Part shown: positions 42,400-51,188 of the stretch, piece after piece
How the letters are laid out: every line of letters starts with the position of its first letter
Position numbering within the stretch: position 1 is the first letter of the stretch
Source of the DNA: an uncultured Eubacteriales bacterium
Lineage (GTDB): Bacteria; Bacillota; Clostridia; Christensenellales; Aristaeellaceae
Direction of reading: 5' to 3'
Length of the DNA: 60,853 bases
Assembly: GCA_902778995.1 (NCBI GenBank)
Contig: CACYZW010000007.1
Span: 1-60,853 of the forward strand
The notes under the pieces: generated by a model
The model's input: only the letters and a program-made list of their open reading frames with translations
The model's database searches: none
What the model was told of the DNA's origin: nothing
Position numbers and translations under genes: made by a program

Positions 42400-42441
42400 C
42401 GAAAACGCCGCGCAATGCGGGTCGATGATCGGAGGGACAGC

Positions 42442-43542
42442 ATGCTTACGGAAAACCAACTGCGACGGGTCGTCGCGCTGCGGCGCGCGCTGCACGACTG
42501 CCCGGAGCGTTCCGGACAGGAGCGGCGAACGATGGCGGCGATCCAGGCCTTCCTGTCGCAAAACACGGCGCTTGCCGTGAGGGATATGGGCGGCTGGCTG
42601 CTGGCGACCCATTGGGAGGGCGACGACCTTCCTGCCGTCGGCTTCCGGGCGGACATGGACGCGCTTCCGGCATGTAATGAGATCGGCGCGCGCCACGGCT
42701 GCGGGCACGACGGCCACAGCGCCATGCTCTGCGGCCTGGGGCTGCTGCTGGAGGGGCGGCGCGTCGGCAAAAACGTCCATCTCATATTCCAGGCGGCGGA
42801 GGAAACCGGCGAGGGCGCAAAACGGGTGATCGACACCTGGCGGGCGCTCAGTACGCTGGACGCCATTTACGCCCTTCACAACATTCCCGGCCACCCGAAG
42901 GGCACGCTGCTGATGCGCCGGGGCTGTTTTGCCTGTGCCTCCTGCGGTCACATCGTCCATATGACGGGCAGGCCCGCCCACGCGGCCTATCCCGGCGACG
43001 GCGCGAACCCCATCGGGCCGCTGTGCCGCCTGACCTTGGAGATACCGGAGATGATCGCCGACATACTGGCCGGCAGCGACCGTCTGCTGATGCGCACGCT
43101 CATCGGGCTGAACGCCGGCGGGGAGGACTTCGGCATCTCCGCCCACGAGGGCCGGCTTTGCCAGACCCTTCGCGGCCATCGCCAGCGGGACATTGACGCA
43201 CTGATTCAAAGAACAGAAGCCTGCGCGCGGGCAAGCTGCCGCGAAACAGGCATGAAATGTGATTTTGAGATTCGGGACGCCTTCCCGGACACCACCAACG
43301 ACGACGCCCTTTTCGACGCCGCCATGAATCGCTTTCAGGCCGCGAACTTGCCCGTTCGACTGCTTGGCGAGCCCATGCGCTGGTCCGAGGACTTCGGCTG
43401 GCTGCTCAGGGAGACGCCCGGCGTCTACTTCGGCATCGGCGCCGGCGAGGACTGCCCCGGCCTGCACACCGAGGGCTATGCCTTCGACGATGATCTGATC
43501 GAGACGGGGGTAAGGGCGTTTGGGGCGCTGCTGGGGCTGTAA
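42442..43542 (+). CDS. M20-family amidohydrolase
   Basis: A 366-residue zinc-dependent aminoacylase/amidohydrolase of the M20D group (N-acyl amino acid or hippurate hydrolase-like). Metal-binding and catalytic motifs: GFRADMDALP, HGCGHDGHSAM (Cys87 and His89 as ligands), AAEETGEGAKRVI, ALHNIP and a late WSEDFGWLL. No signal peptide. GGAGGGACAGC precedes ATG 42442. It follows the GerMN gene by ~40 nt on the same strand, so it is probably the last gene of that operon, perhaps by read-through rather than shared function. Substrate unknown. Confidence 0.88.
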   Translation: MLTENQLRRVVALRRALHDCPERSGQERRTMAAIQAFLSQNTALAVRDMGGWLLATHWEGDDLPAVGFRADMDALPACNEIGARHGCGHDGHSAMLCGLGLLLEGRRVGKNVHLIFQAAEETGEGAKRVIDTWRALSTLDAIYALHNIPGHPKGTLLMRRGCFACASCGHIVHMTGRPAHAAYPGDGANPIGPLCRLTLEIPEMIADILAGSDRLLMRTLIGLNAGGEDFGISAHEGRLCQTLRGHRQRDIDALIQRTEACARASCRETGMKCDFEIRDAFPDTTNDDALFDAAMNRFQAANLPVRLLGEPMRWSEDFGWLLRETPGVYFGIGAGEDCPGLHTEGYAFDDDLIETGVRAFGALLGL

Positions 43543-43545
43543 AAC

Positions 43546-43677
43546 TATTCTCAAATTTGAAAATACACAAAGTTTCTTCGACTTCGGCTTTGCCTCCGCT
43601 CAGAATTACACCGGTGCGTCAAAAGCTTGTCATCCTGAGCGCAGCGAAGGATCTTCCAATTTCAATTTGAGAATGGT
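43546..43677. repeat. Second MITE-like palindromic element
   Basis: ATTCTCAAATTTGAAA (left) and TTTCAATTTGAGAAT (right) are near-perfect inverted ends ~130 bp apart. Inside are two opposed copies of the CCTGAGCGxAGCGAAGGATCTT-type motif (43629-43655 plus strand; 43572-43607 minus strand). From memory that core is a dispersed repeat in many gut bacteria. No open frame inside. Confidence 0.65.
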
Positions 43678-43708
43678 ATGACAAGGTCGACGAACTGTCA
43701 GGTGTCTG

Positions 43709-43752
43709 AAAAACCGCAAGGCGTCGGGGCTGTTGCCCCGGCGCCTTGCGGT
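43709..43752 (-). terminator. Terminator of the BspA-like gene
   Basis: Minus strand ACCGCAAGGCGCCGGGGC/GCCCCGACGCCTTGCGGT (one mismatch) followed by TTTTTC. On the plus strand no T-run follows the stem. Confidence 0.85.
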
Positions 43753-43829
43753 CGTTGAAGACGCGCAGCCCATGCGGTCGTACCGCCCATGGGCATCGCG
43801 CGCTCCGGTTACGCCTCAATATATCTCAC

Positions 43830-45524
43830 TTAATCGTAGACCGTGAACGTCTGTTTCGCGGACAGGCCGTTGTCGGTAGTGACGGTGATAACGGCTGTTC
43901 CCGCCGATATGCCGGTCACAACGCCATCCTGGTCCACCGTCGCCACGCCGGTGTCGCTGGAGGACCAAGTCAGGGCATACTCAGCATCCTTGGGCTCAAT
44001 ATCCACATACAGCTTCAAGGTATACCCCACATAGACGTAATTATCCCAGTAATCAATCGAGACGCTCGTCGGCTTCGGCGGAATCACCTCGATATCGACG
44101 GAGGCCGCTGCCTCGCCGTTGGCATTGCAGACGGTGATCGTTGCCTTGCCTGTCTTATTGGCGCTGACCACGCCCTCAGCCGAAACCTCAGCCACACTGG
44201 TATCGGAGGATTTCCAGGTCACATAGGGGGCGCATCCCTCGGGGGCCAGCGCAGGCACCAGCGTCAGGCTCTGGTATTTTTCCAGCTGTACGGTACCCGT
44301 ATAGTTCAGCGTGATCGAAGTCGGGGCGTCGAGATAAAACACTCTCATATAATAATTATTCGCATAGGCTTCGGCAGGGGAATTGTAGTAGGTCCGCACC
44401 GTTAACCCTTCATCCGTAGATGGGGGCAGCGCATACTCGCCCAGTTGGGTCTCCCTGGGGATCGTGATGCTGGTGAGAGAGTAGCATTCATAGAAAGCAT
44501 AGTTCCCAATGGTCTCCACGCTTCCGGGAATGACCACAGTAGCCAGCGAGGTATACTGGAAAGCCGAATCGCCTATCGTCTTCAGGCCCTCGTTCAGGGT
44601 CAGTGTGGCCAGTGAATTGCAATCATAGAACGCCGAATCCCTGATGCTGGTCACGCTGCCCGGAATGGCGACGGCAGTCAGGCCTGTTCTATAAAACGCC
44701 TGTTCACCGATGGTCACAAGCCCCTCATTGAGAGTGACCCCTGCCAGAGAACTGCATTGTTCGAACGCTGATTTCCCGATACTCGTCACGCTGCCCGGAA
44801 TGGCGACGGCAGTCAGGCCTGTTCCATAAAACGCCTGTTCACCGATGGTCACAAGTCCATCTTTGAGAGCGATCTCCTTCAGAGATTCGCAATAACCGAA
44901 CGCTGATTTCCCGATGCTGGTCACGCTGGCGGGAAAAGCGACGGCAGTCAGGCCTGTTCTATAAAACGCCTGTTCACCGATGGTCACAAGCCCCTCTTTG
45001 AGAGTGACCTTATTCAAGGCATTACACCCACAGAAAGCATTCTTGCCTATGGTCTTCACCGTAGCCGGGATGGTGACCTGGGTGAAACTGTAGCTACTCC
45101 ATTCACTATAAAATGCCGAATCCGGAATAGACGTCACGCCGGACGGTATGACCAACTTGGTCACATTGTATGCGCTCGCCTTGCTGAACAGCTCTGGGCT
45201 GATGGTCAGCTTCTTCAGCTTTTCACAGGAAGAGAATACACTTTCGCCCATCTTGGTCACGCTGAGGGGTACTGAGGCTGCGGTCAGGCTATTGCAATCA
45301 TAGAAAGCACACTCTCCAAGGGTCTTCAGCTTTTTCGGGAGGATCGCCTCCTTCAAGCCGCTGTTGGCGAAGGCATATTCCCCGATGGTCTTCAGGTTCT
45401 TGGAGAGTACAATACTCGCAAGCGACGTGCAACTCTGAAAGGCTCTCGCCCCAATGGCGGTCACGCTGTCGGAAAGCGGGCGGTCACGCTGTCGGAAAGC
45501 GTCGCCTTTTTCAGGGCTGAGCAC
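43830..45524 (-). pseudogene. BspA-like leucine-rich protein, C-terminal part
   Basis: Downstream half of a split gene. It holds ~10 further BspA-type leucine-rich units (LKTIGEYAF, LVTIGEQAFYRTGLTAVAIP, SVTSIGKSAFxxCxSL) and two C-terminal Big_2-like Ig domains (VTWKSSDTSVAEVSAEGVVSANKTGKATI; LTWSSSDTGVATVDQDGVVTGISAGTAVI). Without the 23-bp duplication at 45457-45500 the frame joins the upstream half exactly (LSDSVTAIGARAF). The apparent ATG 45524 has no ribosome site. Whole product would be ~1,055 residues. Role: surface adhesion or host binding, inferred from family. Confidence 0.85.
45457..45500. repeat. 23-bp tandem duplication that breaks the BspA-like gene
   Basis: Two copies of GCGGTCACGCTGTCGGAAAG(C) start at 45457 and 45480, a 23-bp period. 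Because 23 is not a multiple of three, the frame shifts and a stop follows at 45461. Deleting one copy restores the leucine-rich pattern perfectly. Confidence 0.9.
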
Positions 45525-47020
45525 CCGGAGAAGGCATCAGCCCCGATGGTCTTCAGGTTCTTGGAAAGCACGAAATTCGCAAGCGACGTGCAATCCTGAA
45601 AGGCTCTCGCCTCGATGGTGGCCACACTGTCGGGAAGCGTCACCTTTTTCAGGGCTGTACACCCATAGAAGGCTTCCTTGCCTATGGTCTTCACCGTAGC
45701 CGGGATGGTGACCTGAATAATTCCGGATCTACCCGAAAATGCCGAAGCGGGAATGGACGTCACGCCGGACGGTATGACCAGCTGGGTCACATTGCTTGCG
45801 CCCGCCTTGCTGAACAGCTTCGGGCTGATGGTCAGCTTCTTCAGCTTTTCACAGGAAGAGAACACACTTTCCCCCATCTTGGTCACGCTGATCGGCACCG
45901 AGACCGTGGCCAGGCTATTGCAATCATAGAAAGCACACTGTCCAAGGGTCTTCAGCTTTTTCGGAAGGATCGCCTTCTTCAGGCCGCTGTGGGCGAAGGC
46001 GTATTCCCCGATGGTCTTCAGGTTCTTGGAGAATACAATGCTTTCAAGCGACGCGCAATTCGAAAAAGCATCCGCACCGATGGCGGTTAAGCTGTTGGGA
46101 AGGGTCACTTTCTTCAGGCCGCTGTATTCGAAGGCATATTCCCCGATGGTCTTCAGGTTCCTGGAAAGCACGATACTCGCAAGCGACTTGCAATTCTGAA
46201 AAGCCCATTTCCCGATCGAAGTCACGGTATCCGGCAGGGTGATGCTTGAAAAAGCACACTGATTAAACGCATAATCGCCTATGGTCTTCAGGCCCTTGTT
46301 CAGCTTCACCTTGGCAAGAACCGTGCACTCTGAAAAGGCGCCTTCGCCTAGCGTCTTCACGCTGCCGGGAACGGTCACCGAAGTCAGGTAATCGCATCCC
46401 TCAAAGGCATATTCGCCAATCGAGGTCACCGATTTTGGGATCGTCACGCGCTTCAGGCCCCGCAATGCACGGAAAGCCCGGTTTCCTATCTTCTTTACCG
46501 TATTCGGAATGGTGATGCTGCGAATCCTGTTCGAGCCATAGTCGAGCAGGCCATCGCCGATCTCGGTCACGCGGTATTTCCTGAGCTTGCCTGGAATGAC
46601 GATGTTTTCGGCATTTTCATAGTTAAGATAGGTAATCCTTACATTGTTGCCCTTGATGATCCTGTAGCAGTTCCCCGCCTCGTCATAGAAATACGTGTAA
46701 ATTTCGATGATCTCGCCGTGCTCGTCCCGCGTTTCGCCCTGCAGAAGCTCGAAGGGCTCGGCGTTCGCCACGGCTTCACCGGCGGGCGCTTCCTCGCTGC
46801 CTGCCGGGTCCTGGGCTGGCGATTCGATCCCGCCCAGTTCGCCGTCCATGTCCAATTCGAGTGCGTCCAGCGCAGGCGGCTCGGGAAGCGTCCCATCCTC
46901 CAGAGAAACCCCTTCCGGCGCGAAGCCGTCCAGGGCGACATCCACCTCCGCCAGGGCGCCGTTCAACGCCCCGCACAACAGCGCCGCCAGCAGCAACGCA
47001 AGCCATCTGTTCAACCGCAT
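45461..47020 (-). CDS. BspA-like leucine-rich protein, N-terminal part
   Basis: A 519-residue fragment that begins with a signal peptide (MRLNRWLALLLAALLCGALNG, cleavage near ALA) and an acidic linker (~25-100), followed by ~15 BspA/Treponema-type leucine-rich units of ~23 residues (SVTSIGEYAFEGCDYLTSVTVPGSVKTLGEGAF pattern). ATG 47020 is preceded by TCAAGGAGG; an upstream in-frame ATG lacks a site. It ends early (LSDSVTARFPTA) because of the 23-bp duplication. If the duplication is real, this truncated exported protein lacks its Big_2 domains; if slippage removes it, full length is restored. Confidence 0.85.
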   Translation of the reverse strand: MRLNRWLALLLAALLCGALNGALAEVDVALDGFAPEGVSLEDGTLPEPPALDALELDMDGELGGIESPAQDPAGSEEAPAGEAVANAEPFELLQGETRDEHGEIIEIYTYFYDEAGNCYRIIKGNNVRITYLNYENAENIVIPGKLRKYRVTEIGDGLLDYGSNRIRSITIPNTVKKIGNRAFRALRGLKRVTIPKSVTSIGEYAFEGCDYLTSVTVPGSVKTLGEGAFSECTVLAKVKLNKGLKTIGDYAFNQCAFSSITLPDTVTSIGKWAFQNCKSLASIVLSRNLKTIGEYAFEYSGLKKVTLPNSLTAIGADAFSNCASLESIVFSKNLKTIGEYAFAHSGLKKAILPKKLKTLGQCAFYDCNSLATVSVPISVTKMGESVFSSCEKLKKLTISPKLFSKAGASNVTQLVIPSGVTSIPASAFSGRSGIIQVTIPATVKTIGKEAFYGCTALKKVTLPDSVATIEARAFQDCTSLANFVLSKNLKTIGADAFSGCSALKKATLSDSVTARFPTA

Positions 47021-47056
47021 GGTTCTGCCTCCTTGACAAATATTTACCATAACATA

Positions 47057-47085
47057 ATCATATAGCATCCTTTTTCGAAAGTCAA
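47057..47085 (-). promoter_or_regulatory. Promoter of the BspA-like gene
   Basis: Minus strand TTGACT (47085-47080), 17 nt, TATGAT (47062-47057). Confidence 0.7.
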
Positions 47086-47146
47086 GTGATTATTAACGGT
47101 TATCCGGTTCATGGTGAACTTTTTTCGTAATCATTCATTGACCACA

Positions 47147-47227
47147 TAAGAAAATACCGCATAATGCTCATGGCGCATTAACGGCTGAATTTCAGCCGCC
47201 TGCTTCCTGCTGATTTCTTGACTTGCT
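47147..47227 (-). repeat. MITE-like element, right half inverted (copy F)
   Basis: Reads on the minus strand as the right ~80 nt of the element at 26801-26968, about 90% identical (GCTCATGGCGCATTAACGGC, CTGATTTCTTGACTTGC). It stops where the terminator of the FecCD-type operon begins. Confidence 0.75.
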
Positions 47228-47263
47228 TAAAAAGCTGATTTGCCGCGTTGCGACAAATCAGCT
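47226..47263 (-). terminator. Terminator of the TetR-amidase-FecCD operon
   Basis: Minus strand AAAAGCTGATTTG/CAAATCAGCTTTT with a GC-rich loop and T-run. The upstream arm includes the TGA stop of the ATPase gene, so the operon ends with no spare sequence. Confidence 0.8.
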
Positions 47264-48343
47264 TTTATCTTTCGCCCTCTCGATCAGCTCAGCCATCCTC
47301 GCATTCGTCTGACCGATCTCCACCCCGGCGTTGATGACCCTGGGCAGGCGCTCGATCCAGTGCAGGGCGCGGTTGAAGGCGTCGTCGCCGATGGGCATGA
47401 AGGGGCGTTCCTCGATCACCTCCGCCGCCAGCACCCGGGCCAGGCGGCAGTCGATGTCGTTGCTGTACAGTATGCCCGCCACAAAGGGCACGCCCTGCTT
47501 TTGCAGGCTGCGATACACGGGGATGCCCGTGCCGCAGGCGGACAGCACCAGCGCCTGGGGCTCGCCCTCGGGCCGGGGCAGCTCGATGCTGCCGAACAGC
47601 GGGTCGAACGAGCCCTGGTCGATCTCGTACAGTTCGCGTATGGCGTCCGCGTCGAACACCTTCTCCGGCGGGCCGCTTCGGGCGATATGGTCGCCCTTTA
47701 CGCAGATGATCTTGTCGGAGATTTTCTGCGCCAGGTCGATCTCGTGCAGCGACATGATGACGGTGATGCCCTTCTCCTTCGCCATCTTCCGCAGTATGCT
47801 GAGCAGCTGCAGCTTGTGGCGAATGTCCAGGAAGGATGTCGGCTCGTCCAGTATGATGATCTCCGGCTCCTGGCATATCGCCCTGGCCAGCAGCACCCGC
47901 TGGCGCTGGCCGTCGCTGATGGCGTTGAAATCCCGGTTGCGCAGCTCCAGCGCGTGGACGGCGTCCATCGCCGCTTCGACCTTGATCTCATCCTCCGCCG
48001 AAAGGATGCCCAACCGCCCTGTATATGGGTATCGGCCCGTGGCCACGATGTCCCGGCAGGTCATCAGCTCCGGCTTCATGCGCTCGGTCAGCACCACGGC
48101 CATGCGGGTGGACAGATCCTTGTAGGAGAGCTTGCGCAGCTCCTCCGATTCGATGAACACCTGGCCGCCGATCATGCGCAACTGGCGGGTGATGCTCTTG
48201 AGTATGGTGGACTTGCCCGACCCGTTGGGGCCGATCAGCGTGACGATCTCGCCCCGGGCAATGTCGATGGTGATGTCGTGAATCAGCGGCACGCCGTCGT
48301 AGCCGACGGTCAGCTGACGCGTGGTAAAGTAGAAATTGCTCAT
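47258..48343 (-). CDS. FecCD-type ABC importer ATPase with C-terminal extension
   Basis: A 361-residue ATPase for a siderophore, haem or cobalamin-type importer. Walker A IGPNGSGKSTI (38-48), signature SDGQRQRVLLARA (~145), Walker B IIILDEPTSFLD and the switch His in VIMSLHEIDLA. FepC-type ATPases are usually ~260 residues; here residues ~250-361 form an extra domain (PQALVLSACGTGIPVYRSLQ, FVAGILYSNDIDCRLARVL, FMPIGDDAFNRALHW) that looks like a nucleotide-binding-style alpha/beta fold and whose role I do not know. Start ATG 48343 overlaps the permease stop by 4 nt. A longer open frame upstream is only the out-of-frame shadow of the permease gene. Confidence 0.9.
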   Translation of the reverse strand: MSNFYFTTRQLTVGYDGVPLIHDITIDIARGEIVTLIGPNGSGKSTILKSITRQLRMIGGQVFIESEELRKLSYKDLSTRMAVVLTERMKPELMTCRDIVATGRYPYTGRLGILSAEDEIKVEAAMDAVHALELRNRDFNAISDGQRQRVLLARAICQEPEIIILDEPTSFLDIRHKLQLLSILRKMAKEKGITVIMSLHEIDLAQKISDKIICVKGDHIARSGPPEKVFDADAIRELYEIDQGSFDPLFGSIELPRPEGEPQALVLSACGTGIPVYRSLQKQGVPFVAGILYSNDIDCRLARVLAAEVIEERPFMPIGDDAFNRALHWIERLPRVINAGVEIGQTNARMAELIERAKDKS

Positions 48344-49407
48344 GCCGCCTTCCCCCCCTGTCGCCGCAGCATCATGGCGATGACCACCGGCGCGCCGAAC
48401 ACGCTGGTCACGGTGCTGATGTTCAGCTCGGTGGGCGCGAAGGCCGTTCGGGCGATCAGGTCGCAGCCCATGCAGAACACCGCGCCGCCCAGGAACACCG
48501 CCGGTATCACGATCAGCGGCTTCGAGGTCTTTAACGCCCGCTTGACCAGATGGGGCACCGCGATGCCCACGAAGGAAATCGGCCCCGCGAAGGCCGTCAC
48601 CGTCGCGGAAAGCAGGCTGGACACGACGATCAGCGCGATCCTGAAGGCCCGGATGTTCACGCCCATGCTCTGGGCGTAGGCCTCGCCCAGCTGGTAGGCC
48701 CCGATGGGCTTCGCCATTGCAAAGGTCACCGCCGCCGTGACGCCCACCATCACCGCCGCCACCCCCACGTTGTCCCAGCTCATGCCGGAAAAGCTGCCCA
48801 GGGACCAGCCCCGCAGGTTTACAATGTCGGCATCCTCGGCGAATGTAACCACAAAATCCGTCACCGCCGAGCAGATATAGCCGATCATAATGCCCGCTAC
48901 GAGCAGTATGGACATCTGTTTGAGCTTTCTGGACAGCAGCAGTATGAAGCCCACGGACATCAGCGAGCCCGCAAAGGCCGCCACGATCAGCGCCCAGGAG
49001 GAGACGTGGCTGAAAAAGCGAAGGAAGTAGATCATCGTCAGGGCCACCACCATCTTCGCGCCGGAGGAGATGCCCAGCACAAAGGGGCCCGCGATGGGAT
49101 TGCCGAAGAAGGTTTGCAGCAAGAATCCGGACAGCGACAGCCCGCCGCCCAGCAGCGCCGCCATCAATATGCGGGGCAGGCGTATCTTCCATATGATGCT
49201 GTATTGGGGAGAATCCTGCGCCTGACCCAACAGAATGCGGAATATCTCGCCCACCGGTATCGCCACGCTGCCGGTGTTGATATTCAGCACCGTGATGAGC
49301 ACAAACGCCGCTGCCAGCAGCACGAACACCAACTGGTAACGCGCCCTCCTGCGCATATTTTCGCTGAGAAAGGCACTGCGAACGCCGTTATCGTTCTGGT
49401 TCTGCAT
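48340..49407 (-). CDS. FecCD/BtuC-family ABC permease
   Basis: A 355-residue inner-membrane permease with ~10 predicted helices. Family motifs: RLPRILMAALLGGGLSLSGFLLQTFFGNPIAGPFVLGISSGA (second and third helix region), GWSLGSFSG, FAGPISFVGIAVPHLVKR (ATPase-contact loop) and a late DLIARTAFAPTELNISTVTSVFGAPV. Substrate class: ferric siderophore, haem or cobalamin. ATG 49407 is chosen because GAGGGG lies 6 nt upstream; ATG 49413 directly abuts that site. No periplasmic binding-protein gene (FhuD/BtuF type) is in this cluster, so it must be supplied elsewhere. Confidence 0.92.
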   Translation of the reverse strand: MQNQNDNGVRSAFLSENMRRRARYQLVFVLLAAAFVLITVLNINTGSVAIPVGEIFRILLGQAQDSPQYSIIWKIRLPRILMAALLGGGLSLSGFLLQTFFGNPIAGPFVLGISSGAKMVVALTMIYFLRFFSHVSSWALIVAAFAGSLMSVGFILLLSRKLKQMSILLVAGIMIGYICSAVTDFVVTFAEDADIVNLRGWSLGSFSGMSWDNVGVAAVMVGVTAAVTFAMAKPIGAYQLGEAYAQSMGVNIRAFRIALIVVSSLLSATVTAFAGPISFVGIAVPHLVKRALKTSKPLIVIPAVFLGGAVFCMGCDLIARTAFAPTELNISTVTSVFGAPVVIAMMLRRQGGKAA

Positions 49408-49459
49408 TGACATCCCCTCTTGTCGCCGCGCTCAACGATGGCTGAGCCTTGCGGCGGGA

Positions 49460-50368
49460 TTATTCGCCGTCCCTGGCCTGGATGTAATCGATGATGCCCT
49501 GGGTCAGGCCCTTGGCCAGCAGCCACTGATAGTCCTCCGAATTCAAAAGCACGTCCTCGTCCGGGTTGCTGGAAAAGCCGCATTCCACCATCAGGCAGGG
49601 CACGGTGGACCAGTTCTGGCCCGTGTAGTTGTCGTTTGAGACGATGCCGTTGTTCTTTGCGCCGGTGGCCTCGCAAACGGCGGGCAGTATGGCCTCGCAG
49701 GCGCGATAGCTCTCCGCGGCGATGCTGTTTGAACGGCTGCAATACACGGCGATGCCGTGCTTGGCGCGATTGTCCGCGCCGTCGCAGTGGATGCGCAGCA
49801 CCAGATCGACGCCGTAACCGTTCATCATCTTCGCCCGTTCCTGGTTGGAGATATTCACGTCGTGGGTCTCCCGGGTCATGTAGACCTCCGCGCCCATAAG
49901 CTCCAGCGCCTCGCGCAGCTTCAGCGAAATCTCCAGCACGGTCTTGTATTCGGGAATGCGCGTCACTACGCCGGCGGTTCCCGAGGACACCTTGGGCTTG
50001 GTGGTCTTGCTGTTTGGCGCAATGGTCTCCTTCTGATTGTTACCCTTGGCCTGGTGCCCCGGATCGATGCCGACCTTTATGCCCGTCAGCGGCTTTTGCT
50101 GTTCAACCAGCTTCATCACCACGCTGGGCACCGGCGTGGGCGTCGCGTCCGGATCATCGGCTTCCCCATCGTTTTCCGCGCTTGGGGTCACGGCGCTCTG
50201 TTGTATCGTGTCGTCCCAGACGGGTTCAGGCGCGTCCTCCGCCGGCTGGGCTTGTTTCGCTTCCCCCTCGGCGCTGTTGACCTGGGGCGCTTCGCCCTCA
50301 ATCGCCTCGCCCAGCGCGGGCAGCGTCCACAGAAGCATTGACATCATCATCAGGCATAACCATTTCAT
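49460..50368 (-). CDS. N-acetylmuramoyl-L-alanine amidase (Amidase_3)
   Basis: A 302-residue exported cell-wall hydrolase. Signal peptide ~1-20 (LLWTLPALG), an acidic Pro/Thr-rich linker (~21-85), then the amidase_3 domain (~95-300): GIKVGIDPGHQAKG (first zinc His), LRIHCDGADNRAKHGI (second His) and the catalytic Glu in CLMVECGFSSNPDED. Glu in the EYKTVLEISLKL stretch is the third ligand. It cuts the amide bond between MurNAc and L-Ala. ATG 50368 overlaps the TetR-family stop by 4 nt, so it is co-translated with the regulator. Its place in a metal-importer operon is unusual. Confidence 0.92.
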   Translation of the reverse strand: MKWLCLMMMSMLLWTLPALGEAIEGEAPQVNSAEGEAKQAQPAEDAPEPVWDDTIQQSAVTPSAENDGEADDPDATPTPVPSVVMKLVEQQKPLTGIKVGIDPGHQAKGNNQKETIAPNSKTTKPKVSSGTAGVVTRIPEYKTVLEISLKLREALELMGAEVYMTRETHDVNISNQERAKMMNGYGVDLVLRIHCDGADNRAKHGIAVYCSRSNSIAAESYRACEAILPAVCEATGAKNNGIVSNDNYTGQNWSTVPCLMVECGFSSNPDEDVLLNSEDYQWLLAKGLTQGIIDYIQARDGE

Positions 50369-51069
50369 TGCGGATCATCCTCCTTGTTCAGTAAATCGGT
50401 GGCCGTCTGCCAGGCGCTGATCAGATGGCCAACCTCAAACAGCACGACGGTGCCGTAGGGTGCGCCCACCAGTCTCTCGACGCTGTCCCGCCAGGTGTTC
50501 AGCATCTCCAGCATGCGAAGCATCACATCCGGGTTGTCCGGGTTGTCCGCCAGCAGATTGCAGACCTCGTCGTCCACATCGCAGGCCATCAGCATCAGCA
50601 GACGCCCGATCTCCATGGGATGCCGGGTGTGAAGGCTGCCGTCCGCCATGCCCTCTGCGATGATGTCGTTCAGCGTGGGCAACAGCCCGTCCACCAGAAC
50701 GCGACGGCGATGGGCGCACATGGCCGCGTCCTTGTCCCGATAGCACAGCTTCAGCATCAGCGCTGCAAACGGCGCTTCCTCCGCCTCAAAAAGGTTCGCC
50801 ATGCCCAGCACCAGGTTGAGCTTTTCAACGGGATTGCGGCGCGTGCCATGGATGGCGGCGTTCAGCTGGTCGAACCGGCTTTGGGCGCGGCGCTCGCTCA
50901 CCGCCCGAAGCACGCTGTCCTTGGCATCGAAGTAATGGTAGAAGCCCCCCTTGGACATTTGAAGCGCATCCAGTATGTCCTGCACCGAGGTACGGTCATA
51001 GCCCCGTTCAAAGAACAGCTTCTCAGCGGTATCCAGTATCTGTATGCGCTTTAAATCGCCCTTTTTCAT
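50365..51069 (-). CDS. TetR-family transcriptional regulator
   Basis: A 234-residue regulator. The N-terminal helix-turn-helix (RIQILDTAEKLFFERGYDRTSVQDILDALQMSKGGFYHYFDAKDSVL) is classical; the C-terminal ~170 residues are an unclassified ligand-binding domain. ATG 51069 follows GGGAGGAATACACG. It heads the operon with the amidase and FecCD-type importer genes and probably controls it; no operator palindrome is obvious in the ~120-nt gap to ygiQ. Ligand unknown. Confidence 0.9.
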   Translation of the reverse strand: MKKGDLKRIQILDTAEKLFFERGYDRTSVQDILDALQMSKGGFYHYFDAKDSVLRAVSERRAQSRFDQLNAAIHGTRRNPVEKLNLVLGMANLFEAEEAPFAALMLKLCYRDKDAAMCAHRRRVLVDGLLPTLNDIIAEGMADGSLHTRHPMEIGRLLMLMACDVDDEVCNLLADNPDNPDVMLRMLEMLNTWRDSVERLVGAPYGTVVLFEVGHLISAWQTATDLLNKEDDPQ

Positions 51070-51188
51070 CGTGTATTCCTCCCATCTGCGGTGTTTCCTG
51101 TCAGGAGCAGGAAATGGTCTGCGCAAAAGCACCGTGACCCGGTTTCCAAATGTCGGCTGTATCCCATACGTGCATAAGCTCTTTCAGA

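Noticed and set aside
48344-49192. Long N-terminal extension of the importer ATPase
   Set aside because: It lies wholly over the permease gene in another frame and has no protein-like motif; the ATG at 48343 overlaps the permease stop in the usual 4-nt way.
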